Below are positions 26,081 through 34,709 of a DNA stretch of 63,949 nt, piece by piece. The DNA is taken from NCBI GenBank assembly GCA_002327785.1, contig DCUI01000107.1:1-63949 (forward strand). Reading direction: 5' to 3'. Source of the DNA: Phycisphaerales bacterium UBA2218 (lineage in GTDB: Bacteria; Planctomycetota; Phycisphaerae; Sedimentisphaerales; Anaerobacaceae). The notes beneath the pieces were generated by a model. The model searched no databases, had not been told where the DNA came from, and worked only from the letters and a program-made list of their open reading frames with translations. The first letter of the stretch is position 1. Each line of letters begins with the position of its first letter. The position numbers and the translations under genes are program-made.

Positions 26081-26899
26081 ATGTGCGAGAGACAGGCCAT
26101 CGGGCGGTGCGGTCGCTGCTGGTTCTGCCGGGACTTGGGCGACGGGCCGCACTGCGTGAAAGGCCCGCCCGTGCTGAACCGCGAGACGGGCGAGGCCCGC
26201 TGGCCCCGCGTGCGGGTGACGGACTCTTGCGGCCAGTTCCGGCTTGCGGGCGACGGCACGCCCACGATCGACCGGCGGCTGCGCGGGCTGTTGCCGATCT
26301 ATGCGGACGAGGCGGGCGAGTACTGCAAGATCCCGCTGACACGCCGGATGTACGCGAAGGTCGATCCGGAGGACTACTGCTGGCTGACGCAGTTCCGCTG
26401 GCACTACGTGCGGACGAGCCGGACGTTTTACGCGGTGCGGTCGAGCTATCGTGGGGGCCGGAGTTGCAAGATCTGGATGCACCGCGAGATCATGGGCACG
26501 CCCAAGGGGCTCGTCTGCGATCACGTCAATCACAACGGACTCGACGACCGCAAGCACAACCTGCGGAACTGCACAGTCGCCCAGAACAACCTCAATCGGC
26601 TGCGATACCGCAACGGGCGGTCGCGGTACAAGGGCGTCTGGTGGAGCAAGAGCGTGCAGATGTGGGGCGCGGAGATTCAGGCTCGCGGCGAGGCGGAATT
26701 CCTGGGCTATTTCGTGCACGAGGTCCAGGCGGCCCGCGCCTACGACGCGGCGGCCCGGCGGCTGCACGGGGAATTCGCGTTTCTGAATTTCCCCGAGGAG
26801 ACGGGGAGCGGAATGGACTCACGGACGGCCACCGACGGACACAGACGAGGCACAGACCGACACAGGATTCGAGGGCCACGCGCAACCCGCGGGCCTTGA
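26081..26899 (+). CDS. HNH endonuclease with C-terminal AP2 DNA-binding domain
   Basis: About 272 residues from ATG (an in-frame TTG 9 bases upstream would add one more Cys). N-terminal Cys cluster (C-x8-C-x2-C-x2-C region ERQAIGRCGRCWFCRD) looks like a zinc ribbon. HNH domain about 125-165: MHREIMGTPKGLVCDHVNHN, with GLDDRKHNLRNCT following, as in HNH_3. AP2 domain about 185-240: RYKGVWWSK...AEIQARG, with AARAYDAAARRLHGEFAFLNF. This is the architecture of mobile HNH-AP2 homing endonucleases. The tail after NFPEE is low-complexity Thr/Arg/His sequence made by a heptad array. No intron or split host gene around it. Confidence 0.88.
   Translation: MCERQAIGRCGRCWFCRDLGDGPHCVKGPPVLNRETGEARWPRVRVTDSCGQFRLAGDGTPTIDRRLRGLLPIYADEAGEYCKIPLTRRMYAKVDPEDYCWLTQFRWHYVRTSRTFYAVRSSYRGGRSCKIWMHREIMGTPKGLVCDHVNHNGLDDRKHNLRNCTVAQNNLNRLRYRNGRSRYKGVWWSKSVQMWGAEIQARGEAEFLGYFVHEVQAARAYDAAARRLHGEFAFLNFPEETGSGMDSRTATDGHRRGTDRHRIRGPRATRGP
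26837..26871. repeat. Heptad array at the 3' end of the HNH gene
   Basis: Units in 7-base phase: GGACACA, GACGAGG, CACAGAC, CGACACA, GGATTCG. Translated as the non-domain tail of the endonuclease, and so probably a replacement of the original C-terminus. Confidence 0.6.
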
Positions 26900-26963
26900 G
26901 ACGGGACGCAGGCCGGACGATTTGGACTTGTCACGCAGGCCGGGAACGAGTAGAGTCTTGCTT

Positions 26964-28268
26964 ATGAAAAAGCACATGATAGTTCTCATCATCGTTGCGG
27001 CTCTGATCGCCCCGCTGTGGGCGCAGCCGTTGGAGCCGCTGCCCTCCGATCCGTACTTCGCCACGTATAGGCCGCTCAAGGCGCCGGCGACGCAGGGACT
27101 GCTGCTCAAGGCCGGCGACCGCTTGGCCGTCTGCGGCGACTCGATCACCGAGCAGAAGATGTACTCGCGGATCATGGAGACGTATCTGACGGCGTGCGTA
27201 CCGCAGTTGGGCGTCACGGTCCGCCAGTTCGGCTGGAGCGGCGAGCGGGCGCCGGGCTTCCTGGCCAGGATGGAGAATGACGTGCTGCGGTTCGAGCCGA
27301 CGGTGGCGACGACCTGCTACGGGATGAACGACCACGGCTATCAGTCCTACCAGGAGCAGCTCGGCGAGGTGTACCGCGAGTCGTCGGCCGACGTGATTCG
27401 CATGTTCAAAGAGCACGGCGTGCGGGTGATCCAGGGCTCGGCGGGCACGGTGGGCAAGATGCCCGCCTGGGTCAAGCAGGCCAAGGGCGGCGTCGAGGAC
27501 CTCAACCATAGCCTGCTGGAGTTCCGCAATATCGGGCTGAGACTGGCCGTGCAGGAGCAGGTGGCGTTTGCGGATGTCTTCTGTCCGATGCTGGTCGGCG
27601 GGTTCGAGGGCAAGCGGAGGTACGGCGAGGACTACATGATCGCCGGCAAGGACGGCGTGCATCCGGGCTGGGCGGGCCACTTGGTCATGGCGTATGCCTT
27701 CCTCAAGGCGATGGGCCTCGACGGCGAGATCGGCACGATCACGGTGAACCGGGCCGACGGCAAGGCGACCGCGTCGGAGGGACATCGCGTGCTGGCGAGC
27801 GAGCGGGGCCGGATCGAGATCGAGAGCAGCCGATATCCATTCTGTGCCGCCGGGCCGGCGAACGACGATGGCAGCATCCGCTCGGGCATGACGCTCGTCC
27901 CATTCAACGCGGAGTTGAACCGGTTCATGCTCGTGGTCCCCGACGCACCGGCCGGACACTACCGCATCACGTGGGGCGAGACGACGAAGACCTACACCGC
28001 CGGGAACCTGGCCGCCGGCGTGAACCTGGCAGCGGACTTCGAGACGAATCCATTCAGCGAGGCGTTCAAGCGCGTCGATGAGGCGGTCGGGAAGAAGCAG
28101 GCCTACGAGACCCGGCAGATCAAGGATCTCTTCCACGGCCCGGAGGGGAACGCGGACATGACGATGACCGCCGAGCTGACCGAGAGGGTCCGCACGCCGC
28201 TGGCCGAGGCCATCGGCAAGGCGTTCGTCCCGGTCCGTCACACGGTCCGCATCCAGTCCGAGCCGTGA
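26964..28268 (+). CDS. Exported SGNH/GDSL-family hydrolase
   Basis: 434 residues. Signal peptide MKKHMIVLIIVAALIAPLWA-QP. SGNH blocks: GDSIT (block I, Ser nucleophile about residue 58), GWSGERAPG, GMNDH (block III Asn), and DGVHPGWAGH (block V Asp/His). The C-terminal third is a beta-rich extension (HYRITWGETTKTYTAGNLAAG). Such proteins usually remove acetyl or other ester groups from polysaccharides in the periplasm or outside. Start chosen by the signal peptide; the ribosome-binding site is weak. Convergent with the Gfo/Idh/MocA gene cluster. Confidence 0.88.
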   Translation: MKKHMIVLIIVAALIAPLWAQPLEPLPSDPYFATYRPLKAPATQGLLLKAGDRLAVCGDSITEQKMYSRIMETYLTACVPQLGVTVRQFGWSGERAPGFLARMENDVLRFEPTVATTCYGMNDHGYQSYQEQLGEVYRESSADVIRMFKEHGVRVIQGSAGTVGKMPAWVKQAKGGVEDLNHSLLEFRNIGLRLAVQEQVAFADVFCPMLVGGFEGKRRYGEDYMIAGKDGVHPGWAGHLVMAYAFLKAMGLDGEIGTITVNRADGKATASEGHRVLASERGRIEIESSRYPFCAAGPANDDGSIRSGMTLVPFNAELNRFMLVVPDAPAGHYRITWGETTKTYTAGNLAAGVNLAADFETNPFSEAFKRVDEAVGKKQAYETRQIKDLFHGPEGNADMTMTAELTERVRTPLAEAIGKAFVPVRHTVRIQSEP

Positions 28269-28337
28269 GTCTCCGGACGGCGGCGTTCGCTGAAACGCGC
28301 GGAGTCCACACCGGCGGTTTTGCCCCTGGCGGGCGGG

Positions 28338-29660
28338 TTACAGCAGTTTCCACTCACCGCGGAAGGGCCGGGGCTGGAGCATGGCGTCGGCGGCCGGATC
28401 GTCGAGGAACCGCTCGGCCCGCGGGTCCCAGCGGAGCTTGCGACCCAGCTTGACCGCGATCAAGGCGAGCTGGCAGAGGGTATCGGAGCGAACGGCCGTC
28501 TCGATGTCGCAGATCGCACGGGTCTTGGTCTTGATCGCATCGACGAAATTACGCACGTGGTCCTGGCTAATCGGCAGCTTGATCGGCATCGCGTCGTACT
28601 TGTTCTGTGGGTCGCGGAGGAACTGCTCATCGTGCGCCGAGATCGTGCCTCGATCGACGTGGACCCAGCCGGTCTCGCCGACGAAGCGGATGCCGTGCTT
28701 GAACCCTTCGGTGCCGTCGTGGACGAACGTCACGGGGGCCGCGTGGGCGAATTCGAACCGCACGTTCCATCGTTCGATGGTGTCGAACGCTCCCTCGGTT
28801 GGGAACACGCCCGTGCCTTGGACGGCGCTCGGCCCAGTGGCGTCCGTGCCGTTGCCCCACTGGGCGATATCGATGTGGTGAATACCCCAGCAAGAGATCA
28901 TGCCGAGCGAGAAGTTGCTCATGTTTTCGTGGTTGTCGCGTTCGAGCTTCTTCTCGTGGAAACTCGTCATCGGCGCGGGCCCGACCCAGCGGTCCCAATC
29001 GACGTACTCAGGCACGGGCTGTTCCGGCAGCGACTCGCCGTGCTTGCCACCCGGCACGGAGACGTGAACATCCTTCAGCCTGCCCAATCGCCCGTTCAAC
29101 GCCAGCTCGCACGCCCAGCGGAATTTCAGGTCCGACCGCTGCTGCGTGCCGAACTGGAACACGACGTCCATCTTCCGCACTGCCTCGCGGACGCGAACGG
29201 CCTCTCCGAACGACATGGCCATCGGCTTTTCATAGTAGATGTGCTTTCCGTGCAGAATCGTGTCCATCGCCGGCACGCTGTGCCAGTGCACGGGCAGAGC
29301 CATGAGGACCGCATCGATTTTCGTATCCGCATTCAGCTCGCGAAAATCCTTGAACACTTTCACGTCGGGACTGCCATAGGCATTCTTGATGTGGTCCCGC
29401 GCCGCAGCAATGTTGCGCTGATTCACATCGCAGATCGCGGTGACGCGAACGTCGGGCTGCGAGAGAAAGTTCCGCATGTCGTATTGGCCCTGGGCCCCCA
29501 CGCCGATGACGCCGACTGTCAGCCTGCTCGATGGAGCCGGCTGCCCCGTCGAGCCCAGGACGTGCACCGGCACGAACCACGGCGCAGCCCCGGCGGCCAA
29601 TGCCGCCTTGAGAAAACCCCGACGTGTCGAATCACTCGACACGATCCCCAACATGCTCAT
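28338..29660 (-). CDS. Tat-exported Gfo/Idh/MocA-family oxidoreductase
   Basis: 440 residues; ATG with AGGGAGA 8 bases upstream. Twin-arginine signal DSTRRGFLKAALAAGAAPWF. Rossmann NAD(P) motif VGVIGVGAQGQYD (about 65), conserved EKP in HIYYEKPMAM (about 145) with the catalytic Lys, then the C-terminal substrate domain of the family (GRLKDVHVSVPGG, WVGPAPMTSF, CWGIHHIDIAQWG). Likely oxidises or rearranges a sugar using tightly bound NAD(P) in the periplasm. Third gene of a minus-strand unit with the next two features (49-base gap). Confidence 0.93.
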   Translation of the reverse strand: MSMLGIVSSDSTRRGFLKAALAAGAAPWFVPVHVLGSTGQPAPSSRLTVGVIGVGAQGQYDMRNFLSQPDVRVTAICDVNQRNIAAARDHIKNAYGSPDVKVFKDFRELNADTKIDAVLMALPVHWHSVPAMDTILHGKHIYYEKPMAMSFGEAVRVREAVRKMDVVFQFGTQQRSDLKFRWACELALNGRLGRLKDVHVSVPGGKHGESLPEQPVPEYVDWDRWVGPAPMTSFHEKKLERDNHENMSNFSLGMISCWGIHHIDIAQWGNGTDATGPSAVQGTGVFPTEGAFDTIERWNVRFEFAHAAPVTFVHDGTEGFKHGIRFVGETGWVHVDRGTISAHDEQFLRDPQNKYDAMPIKLPISQDHVRNFVDAIKTKTRAICDIETAVRSDTLCQLALIAVKLGRKLRWDPRAERFLDDPAADAMLQPRPFRGEWKLL

Positions 29661-29709
29661 CCGGCTGTCTCCCTATCCAAACGAGTTCACGATCCGCGCG
29701 ATACGCCTG

Positions 29710-30837
29710 CTAACCGATGGTGAACGCGGGCAGCTTGACGATCTTGCCGCCGGCCAGCGCCGACTGGTGCGCGCAGAGGCCGACGCAGGTCCAATTGGCC
29801 GACTGGCGAGCGTTCGGGAACGGCTCGCGGCCCTCGACCAACGCCGTGACGAACTCGTGCACGAGGTGCGGATGCGAGCCGCCGTGGCCGGCGCCCTGCG
29901 TGAAGCTCAGGTGCGTCTTCTTCGCCAGGTCGTACACGCCCTTGGTCGTGAACCGCCGGATTGGGGCGGGCAGCCGCTTCGCGAAATCGGGAACCTTGAT
30001 CCGCTTGGGAATCTTCGCCTCGGGCAGCTTGGCGGTGTGCAGCACGTGCGGCTCGTGCTCGATGAGCGTCCACTCGAACGATTTCTTCGAGCCGTAGACG
30101 TCGATGCTCTCGCGATACTGCCGGGCCACGTCGAAGAGCGAGCGGTAGATCCGCGCCGTCAGATCGCTGTCCTTGAACTTGATGTGCGAGGTCTCGACCG
30201 CGAACGGCGAGCCATACTCCTTGATAAGCTCCTTGCGGATCGTGCCGGAGCCGAAGCAGGAGACGTACTCGGCCGTCGCGTTCGTCAGCGCGAGCATCGG
30301 CCCGACGCAGTGGGTGGCGTACCACATCGGCGGCAGGCCCGGCCAGTAGTTGGGCCAGCCGTCCATGTCCTGCTGGTGGCTGGCCTGGAGGAACTGGATC
30401 TTGCCGAGCTTGCCGGTGTCGTAAAGCTCCTTGATGTAGAGAAACTCGCGGCCATATACGACCGTCTCCATCATCATGTACGTCCGGCCGGTCTTTCGCG
30501 CGGCGTCCACGATCCGCTTGCAGTCGGCGATGCTGGTGGCCATGGGCACCGTGCAGGCGACGTGCTTGCCCGCCTTGAGGGCCGCGATGGACATCCAGGC
30601 GTGGTCGGGGATAGGCGAGTTGATGTGCACCGCGTCCACGTTCGGATCGCGAATCAACTTCTTGAAGTCATCGTATCGCTTCTGAACGCCGAAGGCATCG
30701 CCGATGGCGTCCAGTTTCTGCCGGCTCCGCTGGCAGATGGCGTACATGTTGGCCTGCGGATGGCGCTGATAGATCGGAATGAACTCCGCTCCGAATCCCA
30801 ACCCGACGATGGCGATGTTGATCTTCTCATGGGCCAT
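29710..30837 (-). CDS. Gfo/Idh/MocA-family protein lacking the EKP lysine
   Basis: 375 residues; ATG with GGAAGGGAGA 5 bases upstream. No signal peptide. N-terminal Rossmann fold INIAIVGLGFGAEF with GxGxxxxF; VDAVHINSPIPDHAWM follows. Where family members have EKP(L/M), this protein has HVACTVPMATS (about residue 97), so the catalytic Lys is missing. C-terminal domain: GGSHPHLVHEFVTALVEGREP. Possibly a non-catalytic or mechanistically different member acting on the same sugar as the exported neighbour. Cytoplasmic. Confidence 0.88.
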   Translation of the reverse strand: MAHEKINIAIVGLGFGAEFIPIYQRHPQANMYAICQRSRQKLDAIGDAFGVQKRYDDFKKLIRDPNVDAVHINSPIPDHAWMSIAALKAGKHVACTVPMATSIADCKRIVDAARKTGRTYMMMETVVYGREFLYIKELYDTGKLGKIQFLQASHQQDMDGWPNYWPGLPPMWYATHCVGPMLALTNATAEYVSCFGSGTIRKELIKEYGSPFAVETSHIKFKDSDLTARIYRSLFDVARQYRESIDVYGSKKSFEWTLIEHEPHVLHTAKLPEAKIPKRIKVPDFAKRLPAPIRRFTTKGVYDLAKKTHLSFTQGAGHGGSHPHLVHEFVTALVEGREPFPNARQSANWTCVGLCAHQSALAGGKIVKLPAFTIG

Positions 30838-30869
30838 GGCGTTCTCCCTTCCGGCACGTGTGCCGGTTA

Positions 30870-31247
30870 TCACTCTTTCCAGTATCGTGTCACGATGCCG
30901 TCTTCGAGCTCGAAGACGTAGACGGTGCGTTCTTCTCGGCGGTCGTCGGCGTCGAAGAAGATGCAGAAGCTGATATCGCTCTTGATTTTCTTGGTGTACT
31001 CGTAGGTGAGAACCTCCGAGCCGTTGGATGCGGGGGTCGCGCGGGAGGGCTCGCCCATCACGGCAAGCAGCCATTCCTTGGTCGTTTGCCCGCACTTGAC
31101 CTGCCGGAGGGTGTCGCTCCCGACGGCCGAACCCTTGGGACCGTACGAGACATCCGAGTGGCTGGAGATGCAGCCAACCAGCGCCATCGCAGCCAGAGCC
31201 AAGAGAACCGACATTCCCGCTTTCGTCATGCACACTCTACGATTCAT
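30870..31247 (-). CDS. BamE/SmpA-like lipoprotein
   Basis: 125 residues from MNRRVCMTKAG; an ATG 9 bases upstream overlaps its own GGAG. Lipobox LAAMALVGC. After it, LRQVKCGQTTKEWLLAVMGEPSRA fits the BamE/OmlA fold (a helix-loop with G-T...LGEP), then a beta strand pair (EVLTYEYTKK, ERTVYVFELEDGIV). BamE proteins support outer-membrane barrel assembly, but planctomycetes carry many small paralogues of unknown role. First gene of the unit with the two oxidoreductases (32-base gap). Confidence 0.75.
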   Translation of the reverse strand: MNRRVCMTKAGMSVLLALAAMALVGCISSHSDVSYGPKGSAVGSDTLRQVKCGQTTKEWLLAVMGEPSRATPASNGSEVLTYEYTKKIKSDISFCIFFDADDRREERTVYVFELEDGIVTRYWKE

Positions 31248-31471
31248 GATCTCCATCTCCTACTGTGCCCCGCACCACGATTTCGGTCGTCCACATTCGG
31301 GCAGAGACTGCACGTCACGGCGGATCATAACTCGGCGGGGGCTGCAAGTCAAATCCAACCGGCCATGGAAAAAAGGCAGATTAATGGCCGGCGGTCACAA
31401 AGGACCCTCGGATCAAAACCACGTCCGCCTGACCGGATGCTGCGGCAGGCTGCAATTCCGCGATTTGATGA

Positions 31472-31500
31472 TTGGCCGGGTCGCATCGCGGAGCTATAGT
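31472..31500 (+). promoter_or_regulatory. Candidate sigma-70-type promoter for the S46 peptidase gene
   Basis: TTGGCC, 17-base spacer, TATAGT, ending 35 bases before the peptidase start. An AAAAGGAG ribosome-binding site follows. Confidence 0.5.
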
Positions 31501-31535
31501 ATCCGGCTGTCTGATTTGCAAAAGGAGCAATCGCC

Positions 31536-33659
31536 ATGAAAGATACGACCCACTGGATGTACGGAGTGATGTTGATGATCGCGATGACGTGTCTGTCGCC
31601 CCTGGGGGCCTTCGCCGACGAGGGGATGTGGTTGTTCAACGACCCGCCGAAACAACTGCTGAAGGACCGGTACCACTTCACCGCAGGCGACGACTGGTAT
31701 CTGCGCCTGCAGCGGGCCAGCGTCCGATTCAACAGCGGCGGGTCCGGCTCGTTCGTCTCTGCCGACGGGCTCGTGATGACGAATCACCACGTCGGCGCCG
31801 ACTGCCTCCAGAAGCTCAGCACAAAGGACCGTGACCTGCTGGAAGACGGCTTTCACGCCAAGACGCTTGCGGAGGAGATTCGCTGCGTGGACCTGGAGCT
31901 GAACGTCCTGCAGAGCATCGAGGACGTGACCGCGCGGATCAACGCGGCGGTGACACCGGCAATGACGCCGGCCGAGGCGAACCAGGCCCGGCGAGCTGTG
32001 ATGAACACCGTCGAGAAGGAATCGCTCGACGCCACCGGGCTCCGCAGCGACGTGGTCACCCTTTATCATGGCGGGCTGTATCATCTCTATCGCTTCAAGA
32101 AATATACCGACGTTCGGCTGGTCTTTGCGCCGGAAAAGGGGATCGCCTTCTTCGGCGGCGACCCGGACAACTTCGAGTTCCCCCGCTACGACCTGGACAT
32201 CTGCTTCTTCCGGGTCTACGAGAACGACAAACCTGCGAAGATCGAGCATTATTTAGCTTGGAGCGCCAAGGGCGCCGGCGACGGAGAGCTGATCTTCGTC
32301 TCGGGCCATCCCGGCCGGACCGACCGGCTCGACACCATGGCCCATATCCGGTTCCTCCGCGACAAGACGTTCCCGAACGCGATGCAAAAGCTCTTCCGCC
32401 GGGAAGTGATTCTGACCGCCTACAGCGGCGAGAGCCGGGAAAGCGCCCGCCGGGCCCAGGATGATCTGTCGGGTGTTCAGAACAGCCGCAAGGCCCGGCT
32501 CGGTATGCTCGCCGGACTCCAGGACCCCGAGATCATGGGGCGCAAGCAGGCTGAGGAACAGAGGCTCCGCGAGGCCGCCCAGGAGAACGCATCGAGACTC
32601 CGGGAACCCATCGGCGATCCGTGGTCCGACGTGGCTGCGGCCGTGAAGGTCTGGGACGGCATCTACTACGACTGGGACCTCCTGGAAAACGGCGCCGCGT
32701 TCAACAGCAAGCTATTCGGCATCGCCCGGACGCTCGTCCGCCTGGCGGACGAATCCGCGGTGCCCAACGCCCGGAGACTCCGGGAGTATCGCGAATCGAA
32801 TCTCGAATCGCTCAAGTTCGAGCTGTTCTCCGAGGCCCCGATCTACGACGACCTGGAAATGGTGACGCTCGCCGATTCGCTGAGTATGCTGGTCGAGATG
32901 AAAGGGGTGGAGGACCCGCTGGTCCAGAAGGTTCTGGCGGGCAAGTCGCCGCGGGAGCAGGCCGCTCGGCTGATCGCGGGCACAAAACTCAAAAGCGTCG
33001 AAGCCCGCAAGACGCTGGGCCAGGCCGATCCGGACACGATCCGCAAGTCTGAGGACGCGATGATCCAACTGGCCGTGCTCGTGGATGGTCCCGCACGCGA
33101 GTTCCGCAAGACCTATGAGGAGCAGGTCCAGGAGCCCTTGCGACAGGCCTACGCCAAACTGGCAAACGCGCGGTTCGCGATGTACGGGACGACCGTCTAT
33201 CCCGACGCCACGTTTACACTGCGGCTGGCGTTCGGCCAAGTCAAAGGCTACGAGGATGAGGGTGAGCAGGTGCCGCCCTGGACGACCCTGGCGGGTCTCT
33301 ATGAGCGCGCCGAGGAACAGGGCAACCAGTTCCCGTTCGAGTTGCCCCCGCGATGGCTCACGCGCAAGGGCCGGCTCAATCTGGACACGCCCTTCAACTT
33401 CGTCTCGACGGCCGACATCATCGGCGGCAACTCCGGCAGCCCCATGGTCAACCGCAACGGTGAGATCGTCGGGATCATCTTCGACGGGAACATCCACTCG
33501 CTGGTCCTGGACTTCATCTACACCGAGGAGCAGGCCCGCGCCGTCTCCGTTCACACGGCGGCGATCCTCGAAGCGCTGCGCAAGGTCTACAACGCCGACC
33601 GCATCGTCAAAGAACTCGCGCCGGGTGGTTCCACAAAACGATCTCCAGGGAAGTCCTGA
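31536..33659 (+). CDS. S46-family dipeptidyl-peptidase (DPP7/DPP11-like)
   Basis: 707 residues with signal peptide (MKDTTHWMYGVMLMIAMT...GAFA-DE). Chymotrypsin-fold catalytic residues: His in MTNHHVGAD (H84/H85), Asp in the GGDPDNFEFPRYDLD region, Ser in GGNSGSPMVNRNGE (S633). A long helical insert between the Asp and Ser segments forms the lid that binds the peptide N-terminus in known S46 enzymes. These release dipeptides from extracellular peptides. Size matches known DPP7/11 (about 700-720). Own promoter and good ribosome-binding site; monocistronic. Confidence 0.95.
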   Translation: MKDTTHWMYGVMLMIAMTCLSPLGAFADEGMWLFNDPPKQLLKDRYHFTAGDDWYLRLQRASVRFNSGGSGSFVSADGLVMTNHHVGADCLQKLSTKDRDLLEDGFHAKTLAEEIRCVDLELNVLQSIEDVTARINAAVTPAMTPAEANQARRAVMNTVEKESLDATGLRSDVVTLYHGGLYHLYRFKKYTDVRLVFAPEKGIAFFGGDPDNFEFPRYDLDICFFRVYENDKPAKIEHYLAWSAKGAGDGELIFVSGHPGRTDRLDTMAHIRFLRDKTFPNAMQKLFRREVILTAYSGESRESARRAQDDLSGVQNSRKARLGMLAGLQDPEIMGRKQAEEQRLREAAQENASRLREPIGDPWSDVAAAVKVWDGIYYDWDLLENGAAFNSKLFGIARTLVRLADESAVPNARRLREYRESNLESLKFELFSEAPIYDDLEMVTLADSLSMLVEMKGVEDPLVQKVLAGKSPREQAARLIAGTKLKSVEARKTLGQADPDTIRKSEDAMIQLAVLVDGPAREFRKTYEEQVQEPLRQAYAKLANARFAMYGTTVYPDATFTLRLAFGQVKGYEDEGEQVPPWTTLAGLYERAEEQGNQFPFELPPRWLTRKGRLNLDTPFNFVSTADIIGGNSGSPMVNRNGEIVGIIFDGNIHSLVLDFIYTEEQARAVSVHTAAILEALRKVYNADRIVKELAPGGSTKRSPGKS

Positions 33660-33690
33660 CAAGGATTGTGATTGATGCGGGCGCTGCGAT

Positions 33691-33795
33691 TGTCATCCTG
33701 AACGAAACGCAGCGAAGTGAAGGATCCGGCCTGAGACGGAGAGAAATCCCGCGGACCCAGCCCGGATCCTTCGGCTTCGCCTCAAGATGACAAAG
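33691..33795. repeat. Inverted pair of GTCATCCTGA-type repeats
   Basis: Left arm GTCATCCTGA...GAAGTGAAGGATC; right arm GGATCCTTCGGCTTCGC...GATGACAAA. The same family appears at 41181-41280 and as one arm at 62374-62404. Likely a REP-type mobile repeat. Confidence 0.75.
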
Positions 33796-33841
33796 TCGGG
33801 GCCGCGTGGAAATCCTCTCGAATTCGCTTGGAAACAGGAAT

Positions 33842-34180
33842 ATGAGATCGATGCAGCAGCAGACAGTTCACGTTTTCGTGTTTGATACGCTTTCAGACTG
33901 GGAGCCGAGCTACGCCGTGGCGGGCATCAACAATCCGATGTTTCAGGTGCAGCCCGGGCGATATGTCGTGAAGACGGTCGGTCCGAGCACAAAGCCCGTG
34001 ACAACCATGGGCGGGATCACCGTGCTGCCGGACATGGACCTCGCTGTCCTGGAGCCGGCGGACAGCGCCATGCTGATCCTGCCGGGCGGCATGGCCTGGG
34101 AGCGTCTCTTCAAGACGGGCGATCCATCGCACTACCTGTCGCTCCTGAAATCATCGGAGCATGACAACCAGGGTACTTGA
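33842..34180 (+). pseudogene. Truncated DJ-1/PfpI-family protein
   Basis: The frame encodes the N-terminal 100 residues of a DJ-1/PfpI glutamine-amidotransferase-like protein (VHVFVFDTLSDWEPSYAVAG, GGITVLPDMDL, ILPGGMAWE) and then diverges (LSLLKSSEHDNQGT-stop). The nucleophile-elbow Cys and the C-terminal half are missing. Closest in pattern to YoaZ/ThiJ-like proteins of about 200 residues. Confidence 0.75.
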
Positions 34181-34453
34181 AAGACGGATTAGCCGGACCA
34201 CGCGAACTGCCTCGCTCCCAACCCGAAATTCCTACTGTATTTCGGGATATTTGGCGGTTCCCTCGCAACATCGCCGCCAAACAACTTTGGCGGCGTCACC
34301 TGCACAAAACCAAGAGTGTTGTTTCGAGTCAGGTCCGAAAAAAACAACGGAAAGATACATCATAACCCTTGCTATTGCCCCAATTTACATCCACGGTGGC
34401 CCTTCCGCACGTTCTTTGCGGACGCATGGAGGACAACCGCCTCGGCTCCACGC
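34181..34453. other. Intergenic, nothing recognised
   Basis: AT-richer than its surroundings with several short imperfect inverted repeats (TTGGCGG / CCGCCAA at about 34250-34292). No gene seen. Confidence 0.45.
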
Positions 34454-34482
34454 TTGACAGGGCGATTCCAAAACGCTATAAT
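34454..34482 (+). promoter_or_regulatory. Perfect-consensus sigma-70 promoter
   Basis: TTGACA, 17-base spacer, TATAAT: both boxes and the spacing match the consensus exactly. Predicted start near 34489. Confidence 0.85.
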
Positions 34483-34488
34483 ACGACT

Positions 34489-34709
34489 GTAAACTGGAGG
34501 AGCGGCCGAAAGGAGTCCGGTTGCCCAACGATTCTGTCGAGCGTATACGCCGGCCCGTCGCCTCACAGATGCTCGGTGAGGCCGGTTGGACAAGGCTCGG
34601 CCGGATGTACGCACGCCTCGGCGATACGACAGTCGGGGCGGATGGAACCGATTGCTCGGAGGCAATGGACGAATCTTCGGCCCTCAATCAAGAACTAGGG
34701 GGTAAGTCT
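34489..34709 (+). other. Long 5' leader, candidate structured RNA
   Basis: About 220 bases separate the predicted transcription start from the ATG. The leader is GC-rich with repeated CCGGTTG phrases and several possible stems (for example GGCCGG / CCGGCC). It has an early ribosome-binding-like GGAGG followed by TTG, which would open a frame running into the gene, but the sequence before MSRNVIL is not signal-peptide-like. I could not match it to a known riboswitch class. Confidence 0.4.

Noticed and set aside
30838..31233. N-terminal extension of the Gfo/Idh/MocA gene at 29710-30837
   Set aside because: The extension overlaps the BamE-like lipoprotein gene in another frame and lacks a start signal; MAHEKINIAIVG with GGAAGGGAGA upstream is the clear start.
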